64,000 nt of DNA from Lathyrus oleraceus (lineage: Eukaryota; Streptophyta; Magnoliopsida; Fabales; Fabaceae). Positions 34,867-45,537 of this stretch are shown piece after piece. The stretch lies in contig NC_066584.1 of assembly GCF_024323335.1 (NCBI RefSeq), forward strand, positions 268,576,344 to 268,640,343. The letters run 5' to 3'. Made by a program: the position numbers and the translations under genes. Every line of letters begins with the position of its first letter. Within the stretch, counting starts at the first letter, position 1. Below the pieces are notes generated by a model that was not told the DNA's origin, made no database searches, and worked only from the letters and a program-made list of their open reading frames with translations.

Positions 34867-36054
34867 GGACTGCGAGGGCACTAGTGGTCAGCAATAGGTT
34901 GTCAGGTAACTCTTCCCTTATCTTATTTCGAAACATTGGGGACAATGTTCGATTTAAGTGTGGGAAGGAGACTCTATCGTCTTTTCTTTATTACCTTTCT
35001 CGTTTTTTCCTTTATCGCTTTTTCTTTGCTGTTTTTAGATAGTTTATTTATTGTTATTTCCTTTTAGTTGTTTATTTTGCTTTTTATTATAATGCATGAG
35101 TCTAACGAGTCACCAAATATAATAAATCTTTAGTACAATCCTACCTCCCCATACCTTTAGCCCCACCAAAAATTTCTTCGCAAAAGAAAATAGTGTTATT
35201 CCGAAAGTATTCAGGTTTTAAAGACATGTTTTGAGTAAGGATGCGGTGACTTGGGAGAACTTTGTGAAACATCAGTATTATTTTAGCACCATAGACTTTG
35301 TATATATAGGAACCACTCCCGAAACCCCATATACCATGGCCTTAATCATCATTTCCGTTAAAGTCCTCAGTAGTTTATCTCAGCAGTCAGCTCCGGCCTA
35401 CGCATCCTCTACGCAGGGGACCGATGCAAATAAGTGAATGATCCAGAAAAACAAAAAAAAATAAAAAAAAATAAAAGAAAGCAAAAAGGCAACTCCGGTA
35501 TAGGTGACCCTCACAAAGTCATTTAAACCAAAGAATTTGTAAAAAATTGCTACAAAAAGAAAAAGAAAAAGAAAAAGAAAAGCTTACCCACTGTTAATTG
35601 GTTCAGAGGTATCTGGCACTGAACTCGGTAGGGCGGATTACAATCCGATCCCCCACAACTACAGTTGGGTCCAATAAAAGGGTTTACACATATTTATGTG
35701 CCAGAAACCCCATGCTCAGATCATAATCACTAACAGGCCACTCTACTATGAAGCATGTACGGATAACGGGCTTAATGTGATTGCGCCTGAATGAAAAGGA
35801 CACAAAAAGAGATGAAGAGGCAGGCCTAGGTATTGTGGGATAATATGGGTTGCTTAATATAGGAATGAAGTTTATGTCCGTATTTGGGGATCAGTGTCAT
35901 CATGATACCCTTAGTTCACTCAGTTAGTACCTATCACTGCATCCCGACTTGAACTTAGAATTTTTACCTGAAACACTCGTTTACACGAATTTTCTTTTAT
36001 GAGCTTTTTAATGTTTTGCTTGAGAACAAGCAAAGGTTTAAGTGTGGGAGAGTT
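34867..36054 (+). other. Athila 3' UTR and polypurine tract
   Basis: No credible gene. It holds the short Athila-type motif GGGGACAATGTTCGATTTAA near 34939, adenine-rich stretches at 35450-35580, and the polypurine-like AAGTGTGGGAGAG (36040-36052) right before the LTR. Confidence 0.7.
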
Positions 36055-36952
36055 TGATAACACTGAAATTTACCGTATTTTCGACTCCGATTTCACATGC
36101 ATTCTAGTTGTTTTATTGTTATTTTATTGTGTTATTGCTATGTTTTCCTTTGTTTTCAGGTTTTTACTTTAACCGGAGCCCCGATCGAGAAAATGAGCGA
36201 AAAAGAGCCAAAAACCCTAAAATTCAGCATTTTGTACTTGTGGCCTACCCCATGGCTGGCGCCATAGACCCTGCCATAACGTGTCCAAGCTCAACTTCCC
36301 TCAACTCCCACGTTCCCCACTGCCTTCACTAAGGCGCCTCATTTTGTGCTTGTGGCGGGCGCCACAAGAGGAAAGTTTTTCCCTCCCATTTTCAAGTTGA
36401 AGGGCATCCTTGTTATTTCCATCTTTTTACTTGCTTATAAATAGAAACTCGAAATCAGTTTTACAATCATCCAAACTTAGAGCAGAGGCAAACTCTTTTG
36501 GTTAAGAAATCCAGGTTATAATACTTTTCAACTTAGTCAAGATACTATATTTCTTAAAAATAGGTTTACTACTCTAACGCAATGCGCGCCTTTTTATAAG
36601 TGACAATAAGAGGGTTTGATTAGGGAGTACAACTCGGTTCTGAATACGCGAAAGCGACAGTTCCTGTTAAATTAGTTCTTTTCAAAGTAGGAAACATTGC
36701 CCATAAGTAGTTCTATTAGCAAGTACATGGATTATTAATTGATTACGTGAATTACATCCGACCTTGTCTTTATTAATTAATCTTTATTCAACACTTTACT
36801 TTTCATTGCACACTTCAAAAACACCTATTTTGATTGCCTTTGATAAACACCATAACAATAGATAACGATAGATTGACACTTGGTCTCTGTGGATTCCACA
36901 ATCTTTTATATTACTCTGACGCGTTCGTATACTTGCGAAAAGCAACGCATCA
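36055..36952 (+). repeat. 3' LTR of the Athila element (898 bp)
   Basis: From TGATAACACTG to GCAACGCATCA. TATAAATAG at 36436-36444 is the likely TATA box. The opposing LTR is outside the window. Confidence 0.82.
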
Positions 36953-38264
36953 ATCCTCATCAGAGTCAGAACTCTTACTTTCTTTCCTCTTCTTAATCTC
37001 AACCTTGCTCCATGATTTGGAGGGTCCTACACCAGCAGTCTTCTTCCTAGTCCTGGATTCCATTATTTCAGCCACGGTTTTTCCTTTCCTAGTCTTCAAT
37101 TTCCTAGCAGCACTTGGTTTCACATGGTGAACCAAGGTGTCCTCCTCTTCCTCTGAGCTTTCTTCCTCCAAATCAATACTATCCTCAGCAGTACCAGGAG
37201 ACATGCTAGCTGGTTTCTTGCTAGGTAAATTTTTTCCAAGAGAACATAATCCCTCAGTAGCTACTTCCTTTTCTGTCTTAGATGAGTCATCATCTTTCTC
37301 AGCTTGGGTTTCCACCTCAGGAGAGGGGACCCTTCTGGACAGAGGGATAAAAATATCCTTGACTCCATGTTCTTCATTCAGAATCGTAGTAACTAGGTTT
37401 CTTATGGTGCGATCAGTAAAGTGCATGTCCTCTTTATCAGGAGACTTTTCAGGAATGTTACCTTGCTTAGTTCCAGCCATGGAAGAGGGGCCCGAGACGT
37501 CACCTGGTATCATACACAGAGGAGTCACGTCCATCAAATCTTCATCTAGAGACTCCATGGAGGGAGTTCTTGTATGAAAGGGTTTTGAGCTAGATGATGA
37601 TGGATGTTGAGACATGTTGTTGAACTTTTGAGGAAAATTTCTTTGCCCTAGCAGAGGTTCTTTGAGTAGTTTGATGAAGATGGAAAGAGTTGTGTTCAGG
37701 TAGAGCGTGCAAATGGAATAGATACTATTTCCAATACTAGGTAATGATTCATTATTAATGTGGCTCTTTCTTTTAATTGGGCAGACAATATTTTTGTTAC
37801 CTTTTCCAGTCCACATTAATTGCCATATTTTCTCAAGAATCCAAGTCCCTAATTTCCCCTTTTCATATTCAAGTTGGATATCATCCAAATCCCTTGCAGC
37901 CTTGTCAGTTAGTTGCATTTCATGTTGTAGAACTATGAATTTGTTTTCCACATATTTTTTAATTGAGTGATGACAGCAAATAATGTACTTTTTCCAGCTA
38001 TGCTGAACATGATTTTTGGACATAGTTGCACCATACAAGTTGTCATAATACAATGTCATGACATCGTGTGTGACATTGTATACAATTATCAGTAGTTTCA
38101 TCGAACCTAGTTGAGAACTGTTGCATTCATCTGATATACTTTCATCATCACCATCATTTTTGTCTTTCACATGTGTAGGATCAGGAGTCCTATCACTCTT
38201 CATCTCAATCTTCCCCATATTGTTCTTGGCACACATAGCCCCTTGTGGCTCAATTCCAACAAAG
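36953..38264 (-). pseudogene. SIRE-2 RNase H tail fused to an envelope-like region (truncated)
   Basis: The first part aligns with the end of Copia RNase H (TLYYDNLYGA, KNHVQHS), but conserved residues are altered (KKYIICCHH where SIRE has a DIRHH-type block). After about 150 residues the SIRE-type second ORF follows: MSQHPSSSSSK, an acidic Ser/Glu stretch (DLEEESSEEEEDT) and a Lys-rich tail. The frame is open throughout. The stop just inside the Athila LTR is created by the junction (GAT then TGA). SIRE elements carry an envelope-like ORF here; its function is unproven. Confidence 0.75.
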
Positions 38265-39264
38265 TGAAGGTGAGAAAAACAAGAAAGGGGGTTTGAATTG
38301 TTTTAGAAATTAAAAGCTTTTTCAAAAGTAAGAACACACAAAATTTTAGACTGGTTCGCTTATAACACAAAGCTACTCCAGTCCACCCGGCCAAGGTGAT
38401 TTCACCTTCAAAAAGGACTTAATCCACTAATCTTGAAAGATTAATACAACCAAACATCTAAGAGAATGATCTCTTAGTCCTCCCAAGTATACAGACTGCG
38501 CAGAGTCACTTGAGGAATACAAATAATTTAGCAAAAATAAATTTGTAATAGAGAGTGCTTCTAAGAGTAAGCAAATATTATAGCAGAAATATTAAGCAAG
38601 TTTTTTCACATATGAGCAGCAGCTCGTGAAAAACTGAGAGAGAATGTAAAGAATTTTTTTCTGTGCGTTGTTGTGTCTCTTAAAGAAGTAGGATGTCCTT
38701 TATATAGTGGTGAGAAGGACCGTTGGAGATGACAGAATATGGGCCTTTGATGAGCATTCATTGTCATTACTTTTGTGTTTCTTGCCATAACCAATTTGTC
38801 TCCCTGGATGATTTCTTTCTAAAAATACTTCCTTTCCAATTGAAGAAATTTTTTCCGTTACTCTTTCTGGATTAGGAAAATCTTTATCAGAGTCTTTGTT
38901 ATCTCGGAGTTCTATGTCAGAAGGAGATGTGTTGAGGTTACATCAGAGCTTCTCAGAGTGCTGGTTTTCCAGATCATCAGAACTAAGACCCGTGGATGTT
39001 TAGAGCTTCTGGTTCTTCCTTCTGTCTTGCTTTGCTCAGATTCAGAACTTCTTGAGCACACTTCTTCCTCAGATGCGTCTGATCTTCTGATACTTTGTAT
39101 CTGATCAAAGTTTGTATCTGATAAAACGATCAGATTCCTTTGTTGTTGTTCAGAGTTCTGCACACTTAGAGAATTTTCGTTAGGGTGCCATTTTTGGTTT
39201 CATCCTTTGTTATCATCAAAATCTTGGAATTCTATTGTAGAACTAATTTTGTTTTTACACAAAG
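38260..39264 (-). mobile_element. Solo Copia LTR D with target duplication CAAAG
   Basis: LTR D is 38265-39259 (995 bp). On the minus strand it runs from TGTAAAAACAAAATTAG to CTCACCTTCA. CAAAG flanks it at 38260-38264 and 39260-39264. There is no PBS after its 3' end, so it is a solo LTR. A TATA box, TATATAAAGG, lies at 38706-38697. It interrupts the SIRE-2 reading frame. Confidence 0.92.
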
Positions 39265-41629
39265 TTCTCTCCAATATCAGACTGCATATAACTAGTCACA
39301 TGTCCACCTATTTGATCTAACCTCTCAGCCATTTGGGCCATTATGACCTTTTCTCCCTTGAGAGTAAGGTTAAGTCCGAGCTTCTGGTGTGATATCCTTG
39401 TTTGACATTGCCCACAGGCTTGGCTTTCATTACTCTTGAGGGTTCTTCTAGCAGCTGTACTTATCTTCATCCCTTCCTTTTTGTCATAGGTACACTTTGA
39501 GGAATGATCCAATTTAGAGATCCACATGTAACAATTGTCTTTGGTCCTGATTCCTTTCATAATCACTTCACTATCTTTGTTAGAAATTAGGCATTCAGTT
39601 TTGGTGAAGTTACCATTCAGACCTTGATCACATAGTTGACTGATGCTTATTAGATTTGCAGTCAAGCCCTTAACAAGTAGAACATTGTCAAGTTCAGGAA
39701 CTCCAGGATTATCAAGCTTGCCTATCCTCTTTATTTCACCCTTTGCTCCATCACCAAAAGTTACATGACTTATGATATGAGGGTGAAGATCAGTTATCAG
39801 GTCCATGTTTCCAGTCATGTGTCTAGAACATCCACTATCAAGATACCACTCTTCTTTGGCTAAGATTCTAAAGGGAATGTGAGCTATTAGACTTGCAGCA
39901 TTAGTCTTAGGAACCCATTGCTTCTTGTTGATAGGCCTGTGTTGTTGATAGTAAGTTTGTTGATGAACAGGGATAAGGTAACCATATAGCTTATAGCAGA
40001 AAGGCTTTAGGTGACCAAATTTCCAACAGTAATGGCATCTCCATCTTTGGTGTTTCCTTTTCTGCTATCTTCTCCTCTGACGTTGAGACATCTCAGGAGT
40101 GCTCTTACTATTGCTGCATTTAGGTTTGGCTTGAGGTTTGTAACTAGTGTAACTGATATCAGCCTTGGATTTTTTATATCCTATTCCAGATTTGTCTCCT
40201 GTGATTAGTCCAGTTTGGAGAATCTTGTCTAAGGAGTCAGATCCATTATTTAACATCCTTACATACTTGGTCATCTCTTCTAGTTTTGAGTTCAAGAACA
40301 AAGCTTCTGTTTTTAACTTGGAGATGGTTTCAACATGTTCAGCCTTTTCATCCTCAAGCTGTACTATCTTCTGGCTTTCAACTTGTTGACTTTCATCTAG
40401 CTTGACCTTCAGAGCCACTGCTTCTGTTTTTAATTTGGAGATGGTTTCCAATTGTTCTACCTTCTCTTTCTCAAGTTGAGTTATCCCCTTCTTCTGGTTT
40501 TCAACGTGTTTACACAGCTCTACACTTTTGTGGAACAACTTTCTGTAGGTAGAGGCCAACTCTTCAAAGGTCACTTCTTCATCACTTGAGTCTCCATCAG
40601 AACCCCATTTTCCTGTCAGTGCAGTCACCAGATTTGCAACCTCCTCTGTATCACTCTCATCAGACCAAGTGGCAGCAAGACTCATCTTCTGCTTCTTGAG
40701 ATATGTTCCACATTCATTTCTAATGTGTCCATACCCATCACATTCATAGCACTTTACTTCTTTTCCTTCTTTGGGCTTTTCATCTGACCTTGCTCTTCTT
40801 TCATTGCTGATGTCAGATGTGATGTTCTTGACATTTTCCTTGGATCTTACATCCATCTTTTTTAACAATCTGTTGAACTGTCTCCCCAGCATTGCAACTT
40901 CATTGGTCAAATCTTCATCAACATCCTGACTATTTTCCTCTTCTGTGTTTGATATGAAGGCACTGCTTTTGGTTTTCTTCTTAGAACCATCATTCAATCC
41001 CATTTCAAAGGTTTGGAGGAACCAATTAGCTCATCAACCTTCATGTTGGAAATGTCTTGAGACTCTTCTATGGCAGTCACCTTCATTGCAAATCTCTTCG
41101 GGAGTGACCTAAGTCTTTTTCTTACCAGTTTTTCATCTGTCATCTTCTCTCCCAAGGCTCCTGAGGCATTAGCAATTTCAAGTATACTTATGTGAAATTC
41201 ATGAATGTTTTCATCTTCTTTCATCCTTAAGTTTTCAAACTTGGAGGTGAGCAGCTGAAGTCTAGACATCTTTACCCGAGAGGTGCCCTCATGAGTGGTC
41301 TTGAGAATGTCCCAAGCATCTTTGGCCACTTCACAGTTGTTTACCAACCTGAAAATATTCTTGTCTACCCCATTGAAAATTGCATTCAATGCTTTAGAGT
41401 TTCCAAGAGCTAGATAATCTTCCTCCTTGGACCATTGTTCTTCAGGCTTCTTCTTAGTAGTGGCTTCTCCTTCTTTAGTAATGACAGGGTGCACCCAGCC
41501 TGTTAACACTGCTTTCCACGCCTTGTTATCAAGAGATTTTAGAAAGGCTATCATTCGAGGCTTCCAATAGTCATAGTTAGAACCATCCAAAATTGGTGGC
41601 CTATGAACAGATCCTCCATCTCTCTCCAT
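39265..41629 (-). pseudogene. gag-pol: SIRE-2 gag, protease and GAG-pre-integrase (broken)
   Basis: Start ATG at 41629 (MERDGGSVHRPPILDGSNYD), the usual Copia gag opening, followed by the UBN2-type capsid region. A frameshift occurs near 41000. Two zinc knuckles of form CX2CX4HX4C follow: CYECDGYGHIRNEC near 40740 and CHYCWKFGHLKPFC near 40015, separated by TAG at 40065-40067. Coiled-coil-like repeats (QLEKEKVEQLETISKLKTE) lie between them. The protease site WYLDSGCSRHMTG is near 39820, then GAG-pre-integrase (NLISISQLCDQ), then a jump to unrelated linker sequence. Integrase is missing. Confidence 0.85.
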
Positions 41630-41680
41630 TGAACCAGAAAGTATTGTCCCTAGATCTCACCCAGAACCAGAGCAGGATGC

Positions 41681-41694
41681 CTGCTCTGATACCA
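41681..41694 (-). other. Primer binding site of SIRE-2
   Basis: TGGTATCAGAGCAG on the minus strand, the site complementary to initiator tRNA-Met used by Copia elements, just inside the LTR end. Confidence 0.9.
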
Positions 41695-41696
41695 AT

Positions 41697-42917
41697 TGAA
41701 ATTCTGGTATCAGATATGAGATGTCGAATGTAATGTCACAACACTAATATCTGAATTACACTAACAGAAGAAAGATATAGAAAGGTAATGCAGAAAATAC
41801 ACAAGCAATTGTTAACCCAGTTCGGTCCAACTCACCTAAATCTGGGGGCTACCAAGCCAGGACGGAAATTCACTAAAATAGAATCAGTTCAAAGACTCTC
41901 CGTACACTTCAACAAGTTACAGTCTTCCTCACCTAATCTCTACCCGTGCAATTTTTACCTAAGCACTCTTAGACATGAGAACCCACTCACTTCCCTACAA
42001 TCACACCTGTAATCTTAAACAACAATCCCTTAAGAAAAGAAGACACTTTTCAATAACACACTCTTGATTTTACTTCACAGTTTCAATCAAGAAGACACAC
42101 TCTTGATCTTGCTTCACAACTTTGATCAAGAAGACACACACTTGATCTTGCTTCACAACTTTGATCAAGTAGACACACACTCTTGCTTAACAGCTTTAGA
42201 GTGACAAATTACAACTACAAATCAGTCCAATTCAATCATCAAAAGATAACTTGAATGGCTTACAAGTCTTACGACTAAACAGACACAAACCCTAGCTCTC
42301 TCACTATATTTCGCTCAGTATTGGTTGTGTGTTAAAACAGGTTTTCTAAGTCCCTTTTTATAGAAGCTTTCAGCTGGGCTTGGACATCTTGAAAACCCTA
42401 AATCTATTTTCCAATCAAATCTTTTTATAACAGCTGGTTAGATCTCCTTGGAAAATAAGTAAATCAGGTTGTAATCCATGATTGAATGCGCCAGCTAACC
42501 AGATCTTCAATCATACATAGATTGCCATTAATTGTGAAATCACAAAACACCAGACATTCACACTGAATGTTCTGTGTACAGGATGTCATGAGATCGGGTC
42601 TGACACCCTGGAAAAATCCTACATAATTCAATAATTCCTTTTATAACTTCCAGCATGTACAACCATATCAGATGCCATGACCTTGTGTATGACATCTTGA
42701 AACAATCCTGTATGAACATGTCTTTCATTTAAGCTCCAGCAGGTACATCCCATATCAGATGCCATGACCTTGTGTATGACATTCTGAAACAATCCTGCAT
42801 GAACATGTTCTTGAACTCCAGCAGGTACATAGGATATCTTATGTTAAGACATCACACATAACATCTTGTGAACACTCTTTGTTTTACCAAAATTGCTGCC
42901 AATATTAAGAATCAACA
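41697..42917 (-). repeat. 5' LTR of SIRE-2 (1.22 kb)
   Basis: On the minus strand it runs from TGTTGATTCTTAATATTGG to AGAATTTCA. TATAAAAAGG lies at 42362-42353. In U3 the block containing GATGCCATGACCTTG repeats at 42671 and 42758 (87 bp apart). A separate tract near 42060-42190 repeats CTTGATC.TGCTTCACA three times. Confidence 0.85.
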
Positions 42918-43306
42918 ATTATGTACAATGCAGCCCTTTTTCAAGTATATACCACCAAATTCAAATTTGTAGAGATCCATGGAGTCTTGCCATTTGCGGA
43001 CTACCATTCTATTAAATAATATTGAGCCTTTATCCAATTCTTTGCACTCTTATTCATTTCAGTTAACAAATATTTGTATGTTTTAATTGATAAATATCAT
43101 TGTTTTAAACAAATAAAGCTTTATAAAACTGTTTTTAAACAAGATGAACATTCACAATGACTGAAAGGATAGTCGAAACGTCTTCAGTGCTCTCCCAAGG
43201 ATAGTACGATTTCCAAAAGGTAAGACATTTGTTCATTATTCTGGCGTGTTTATGTCCTCTTCATCAGCTTTTAGTTTGTCTCCTCAGTAGAAAGTTTGTC
43301 TAGAGT
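42918..43306 (+). mobile_element. Element G: Ogre 3' UTR, first fragment
   Basis: Homologous to element B 18540-18910 (for example AGATCCATGGAGTCTTGCC). SIRE-2 lies to the left and element F to the right. The sequence resumes at 55250. Confidence 0.82.
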
Positions 43307-44897
43307 GTCGCAACCTGAAAAATACAGTGTGCGAAAAACAACCGGCGAAAGAAAATGACAGAAGAGTCGCCACCGTGCGTTATTTATCCCAAAGGAGGGA
43401 AAGGAAACGCTCGAAGTAAACCTGAAAAGAGGAAAGGAAAAGACAAGGTCTCGCAACCAAATCTTGGGTTCGGGAGTCGGTTATGCGAAGGGAATGTATT
43501 AGCACCCCTACGCATCCGTAGTACTCTACGAGATCCACTTTTGTAGTTCTAGTCTAAGAGGTGTGAGTTTATCTTGTGTTGTTTACTAAAAAAGGGGTTG
43601 AATGAAAATGAATTGCGCGGATGTCGCATCCATTACATACGTATCTCATCTGAATATGAGAATCAGAGTCTTCGTAGCTCGGCTGACCTATGGGTTTGGG
43701 GGATGTGTGCTCGCAAAGACATCGCGTCTTATGCCTACGTATCTCATCTGGAATGAGAATCAGAGCAAGCCGTAGTTCGGCTAACTACGGGGTTAAGGAT
43801 TATGTTTTGGGGGCGGACGACGTTACTATACAATCTACCAGATGCTCGACCTTTGGAGACTTACTCACCTGTAGTAGAAGGAGTAAACGTGTGTTTAGGA
43901 GAAGAAAAATCAATGAAGGGTTAGGGTTAGGGATGCTCATGCAAAAAGGAAGTCCTTGACGAAGGAACCTGTAAAAAAAAATAAACACACAAAAACATTG
44001 CCTCTTATCGAGGTCTTCCAGCTAGGAAAGCAGTAAAATGCGGGAAAAATATAAAAGGTACCACGCGGATAAAGATCCGAAGTAACAACAATTAGAGGAA
44101 TGGGAAACCCAGGGATCTTTCCAAGCTAAACACCATCAAAGAAAGTGAGTCAGTACAGGTAATCGGAATAAACCTCCAGGTGGTATCCCACAAATAAAGT
44201 GGAACACCAGGCAAGCTATCCCTGCAAGAGTATGTGAGCCCTCACAAAAACTTAACAAAAGGGTTAGTGAAACACGATAAGCATTTTTTTCATGGATAAC
44301 AGTATGGTTTCAGAAACCTCAAACCCTGTGGCATACACTTCAGAAATTAAACGATTAAGCATTCAAGGCATTTTTTATACATTCATACATAATTATAAAC
44401 CCGTGGGCAAAAACCTAATGAAATTCATCCATCATACCTCAAACATTCAGAGTATTAAACTTCAAAGCCCAAAGGTAATGGGAATAAGGGCAAACCTGAT
44501 TGGAGAGCTTGATTGAAATTGAGTTTCACCCGTGAGGTTTACAAAACAATCTTTAGGGTTTATGTGAGGCAGTGGTGATTCTGCGCAGTTGAGTTCCCTT
44601 CAGGGTTTGGAGGTTGCTCTGAACTCTGTTAGCTCTTCTCTCACTATCTTTTTCCTCCAGGGTAATAGGAATAGAATGGCCTTTGTTTCACTGAAACTCT
44701 AGTATTTATAACCTGATTTTTGTGGACCTGTGGGCTCAAATGAGCTAGGTCCAAGTCCAAGATTTTTCTTTTATTTATTTATTATTTATTTATTTATTTA
44801 TTTATTTAATTAATTAATTAATTATTATTTTTTTTCGTTATTTTATTTTTTATTTTATTTTTCGGGAAAAATGAAGGGTAAATTTTGGGGTATTACA
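43307..44897 (-). repeat. 3' LTR of element F
   Basis: On the minus strand it runs from TGTAATACCCCAAAATTTACC (44897) to GGTTGCGACA (43307). A TATA box, TATAAATA, is at 44710-44703. A run of TTTA/TTAA microsatellite lies at 44769-44870. The twin-hairpin motif occurs twice (43618-43683 and 43715-43781). Confidence 0.92.
43618..43781 (-). other. Twin-hairpin LTR motif, two copies in the F 3' LTR
   Basis: Copy 43715-43781 reads on the minus strand CCGAACTACGG, hairpin CTCAT/ATGAG, TACGTAGGC, hairpin AAGAC/GTCTT with loop GCGAT. Copy 43618-43683 has hairpins CTCAT/ATGAG and GGAT/ATCC. The equivalent copies in the 5' LTR are at 53976-54041 and 54074-54139. Confidence 0.7.
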
Positions 44898-45250
44898 GCT
44901 GCCCCTATTTAATCAACTGGAGACCTGAAATGAAGATAACAGCGGCTTTCGTGCTTTCGAGGTATCAAGGGATTGAATACAATAAAAGCCCGAAAATTTG
45001 CACTGAAGTGAAGTGAAGTAACAATGCCTGTCAGAATCGGGAAAGAGGTGGTCTTGAAAGAAGAATTCGTCTGGTACGGTGAGAGTCAGTCTGAATACCG
45101 AAAAAGAATGTTAACCTGGATACCAAAATAAATGGTAACACAGAAATAACCATGGCCTGAATGCCGCTCATCAGTCTGAATACTGGAGATGACTTCGATC
45201 TGAACATCGGGAGATATAAGATTAGTAATATCAGTCTGAACACCGAGAGG

Positions 45251-45537
45251 CTGGCCTGAATGCCACAAGTTGCATCGACCTGAACGTCGAAAACTTCTTC
45301 GATCTGAACAATGGAAAACTGGCCTGAACGCCACAAGTTGCATCGACCTGAACGTCGGAAACTTCTTTGATCCGAACATCGGAAAACTGGCCTGAATGCC
45401 ACAAGTTGCGTCAACCTGAACGTCGGAAACTTCTTCGATCTGAACATCGGAAAACTGGCCTGAACGCCACAAGTTGCATCGACCTGAACGTTGGAAACTT
45501 CTTCGATCTGAACATCGGAAAACTGGCCTGAACGCCA
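45251..45537. repeat. 68-bp tandem repeat in the element F 3' UTR
   Basis: Four full units start at 45251, 45319, 45387 and 45455, each exactly 68 bp. A partial unit follows at 45523. Each unit contains three CTGAAC-bearing sub-units of about 22-23 bp (GGCCTGAACGCC, GACCTGAACGTCGG, GATCTGAACATCGG). Looser copies of the sub-unit spread over about 45085-45680. Confidence 0.92.

Larger units (their letters stand above)
30739..36952 (+). mobile_element. Athila-type Ty3/gypsy retrotransposon, 3' part
   Basis: The order is integrase C-terminus, the spacer GTGGGAGGCAACCCA typical of Athila, two envelope-like ORFs, a ~1.2 kb 3' UTR, a polypurine tract and the LTR. The left side is cut by element B. 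On the right the LTR abuts SIRE-2 coding sequence, so Athila is inserted in SIRE-2. ATCCT (36953-36957) is the expected target-site copy. Confidence 0.88.
36953..42917 (-). mobile_element. SIRE-2: Copia/SIRE-like element, 5' LTR and deleted interior
   Basis: On the minus strand: LTR (42917-41697), initiator-Met PBS, gag with two zinc knuckles, protease, GAG-pre-integrase, a short linker, the end of RNase H and an envelope-like region cut by Athila. Integrase and most of RT are absent. A solo Copia LTR (D) is inserted at 38265-39259. The LTR abuts Ogre 3' UTR sequence (G) at 42918. ATTAT (42918-42922) is the expected target-site copy. Confidence 0.85.

Noticed and set aside
43918..43934. Telomere-like GGGTTAGGGTTAGGG text, also at 54278-54294
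   Set aside because: Only two to three units, at the same place in both F LTRs, so it is part of the LTR sequence and not an interstitial telomere array.
44769..44870. TTTA/TTAA microsatellite and the matching oligo(T) run at 55120-55212
   Set aside because: It is simple sequence shared by both F LTRs. Length differences are ordinary slippage.
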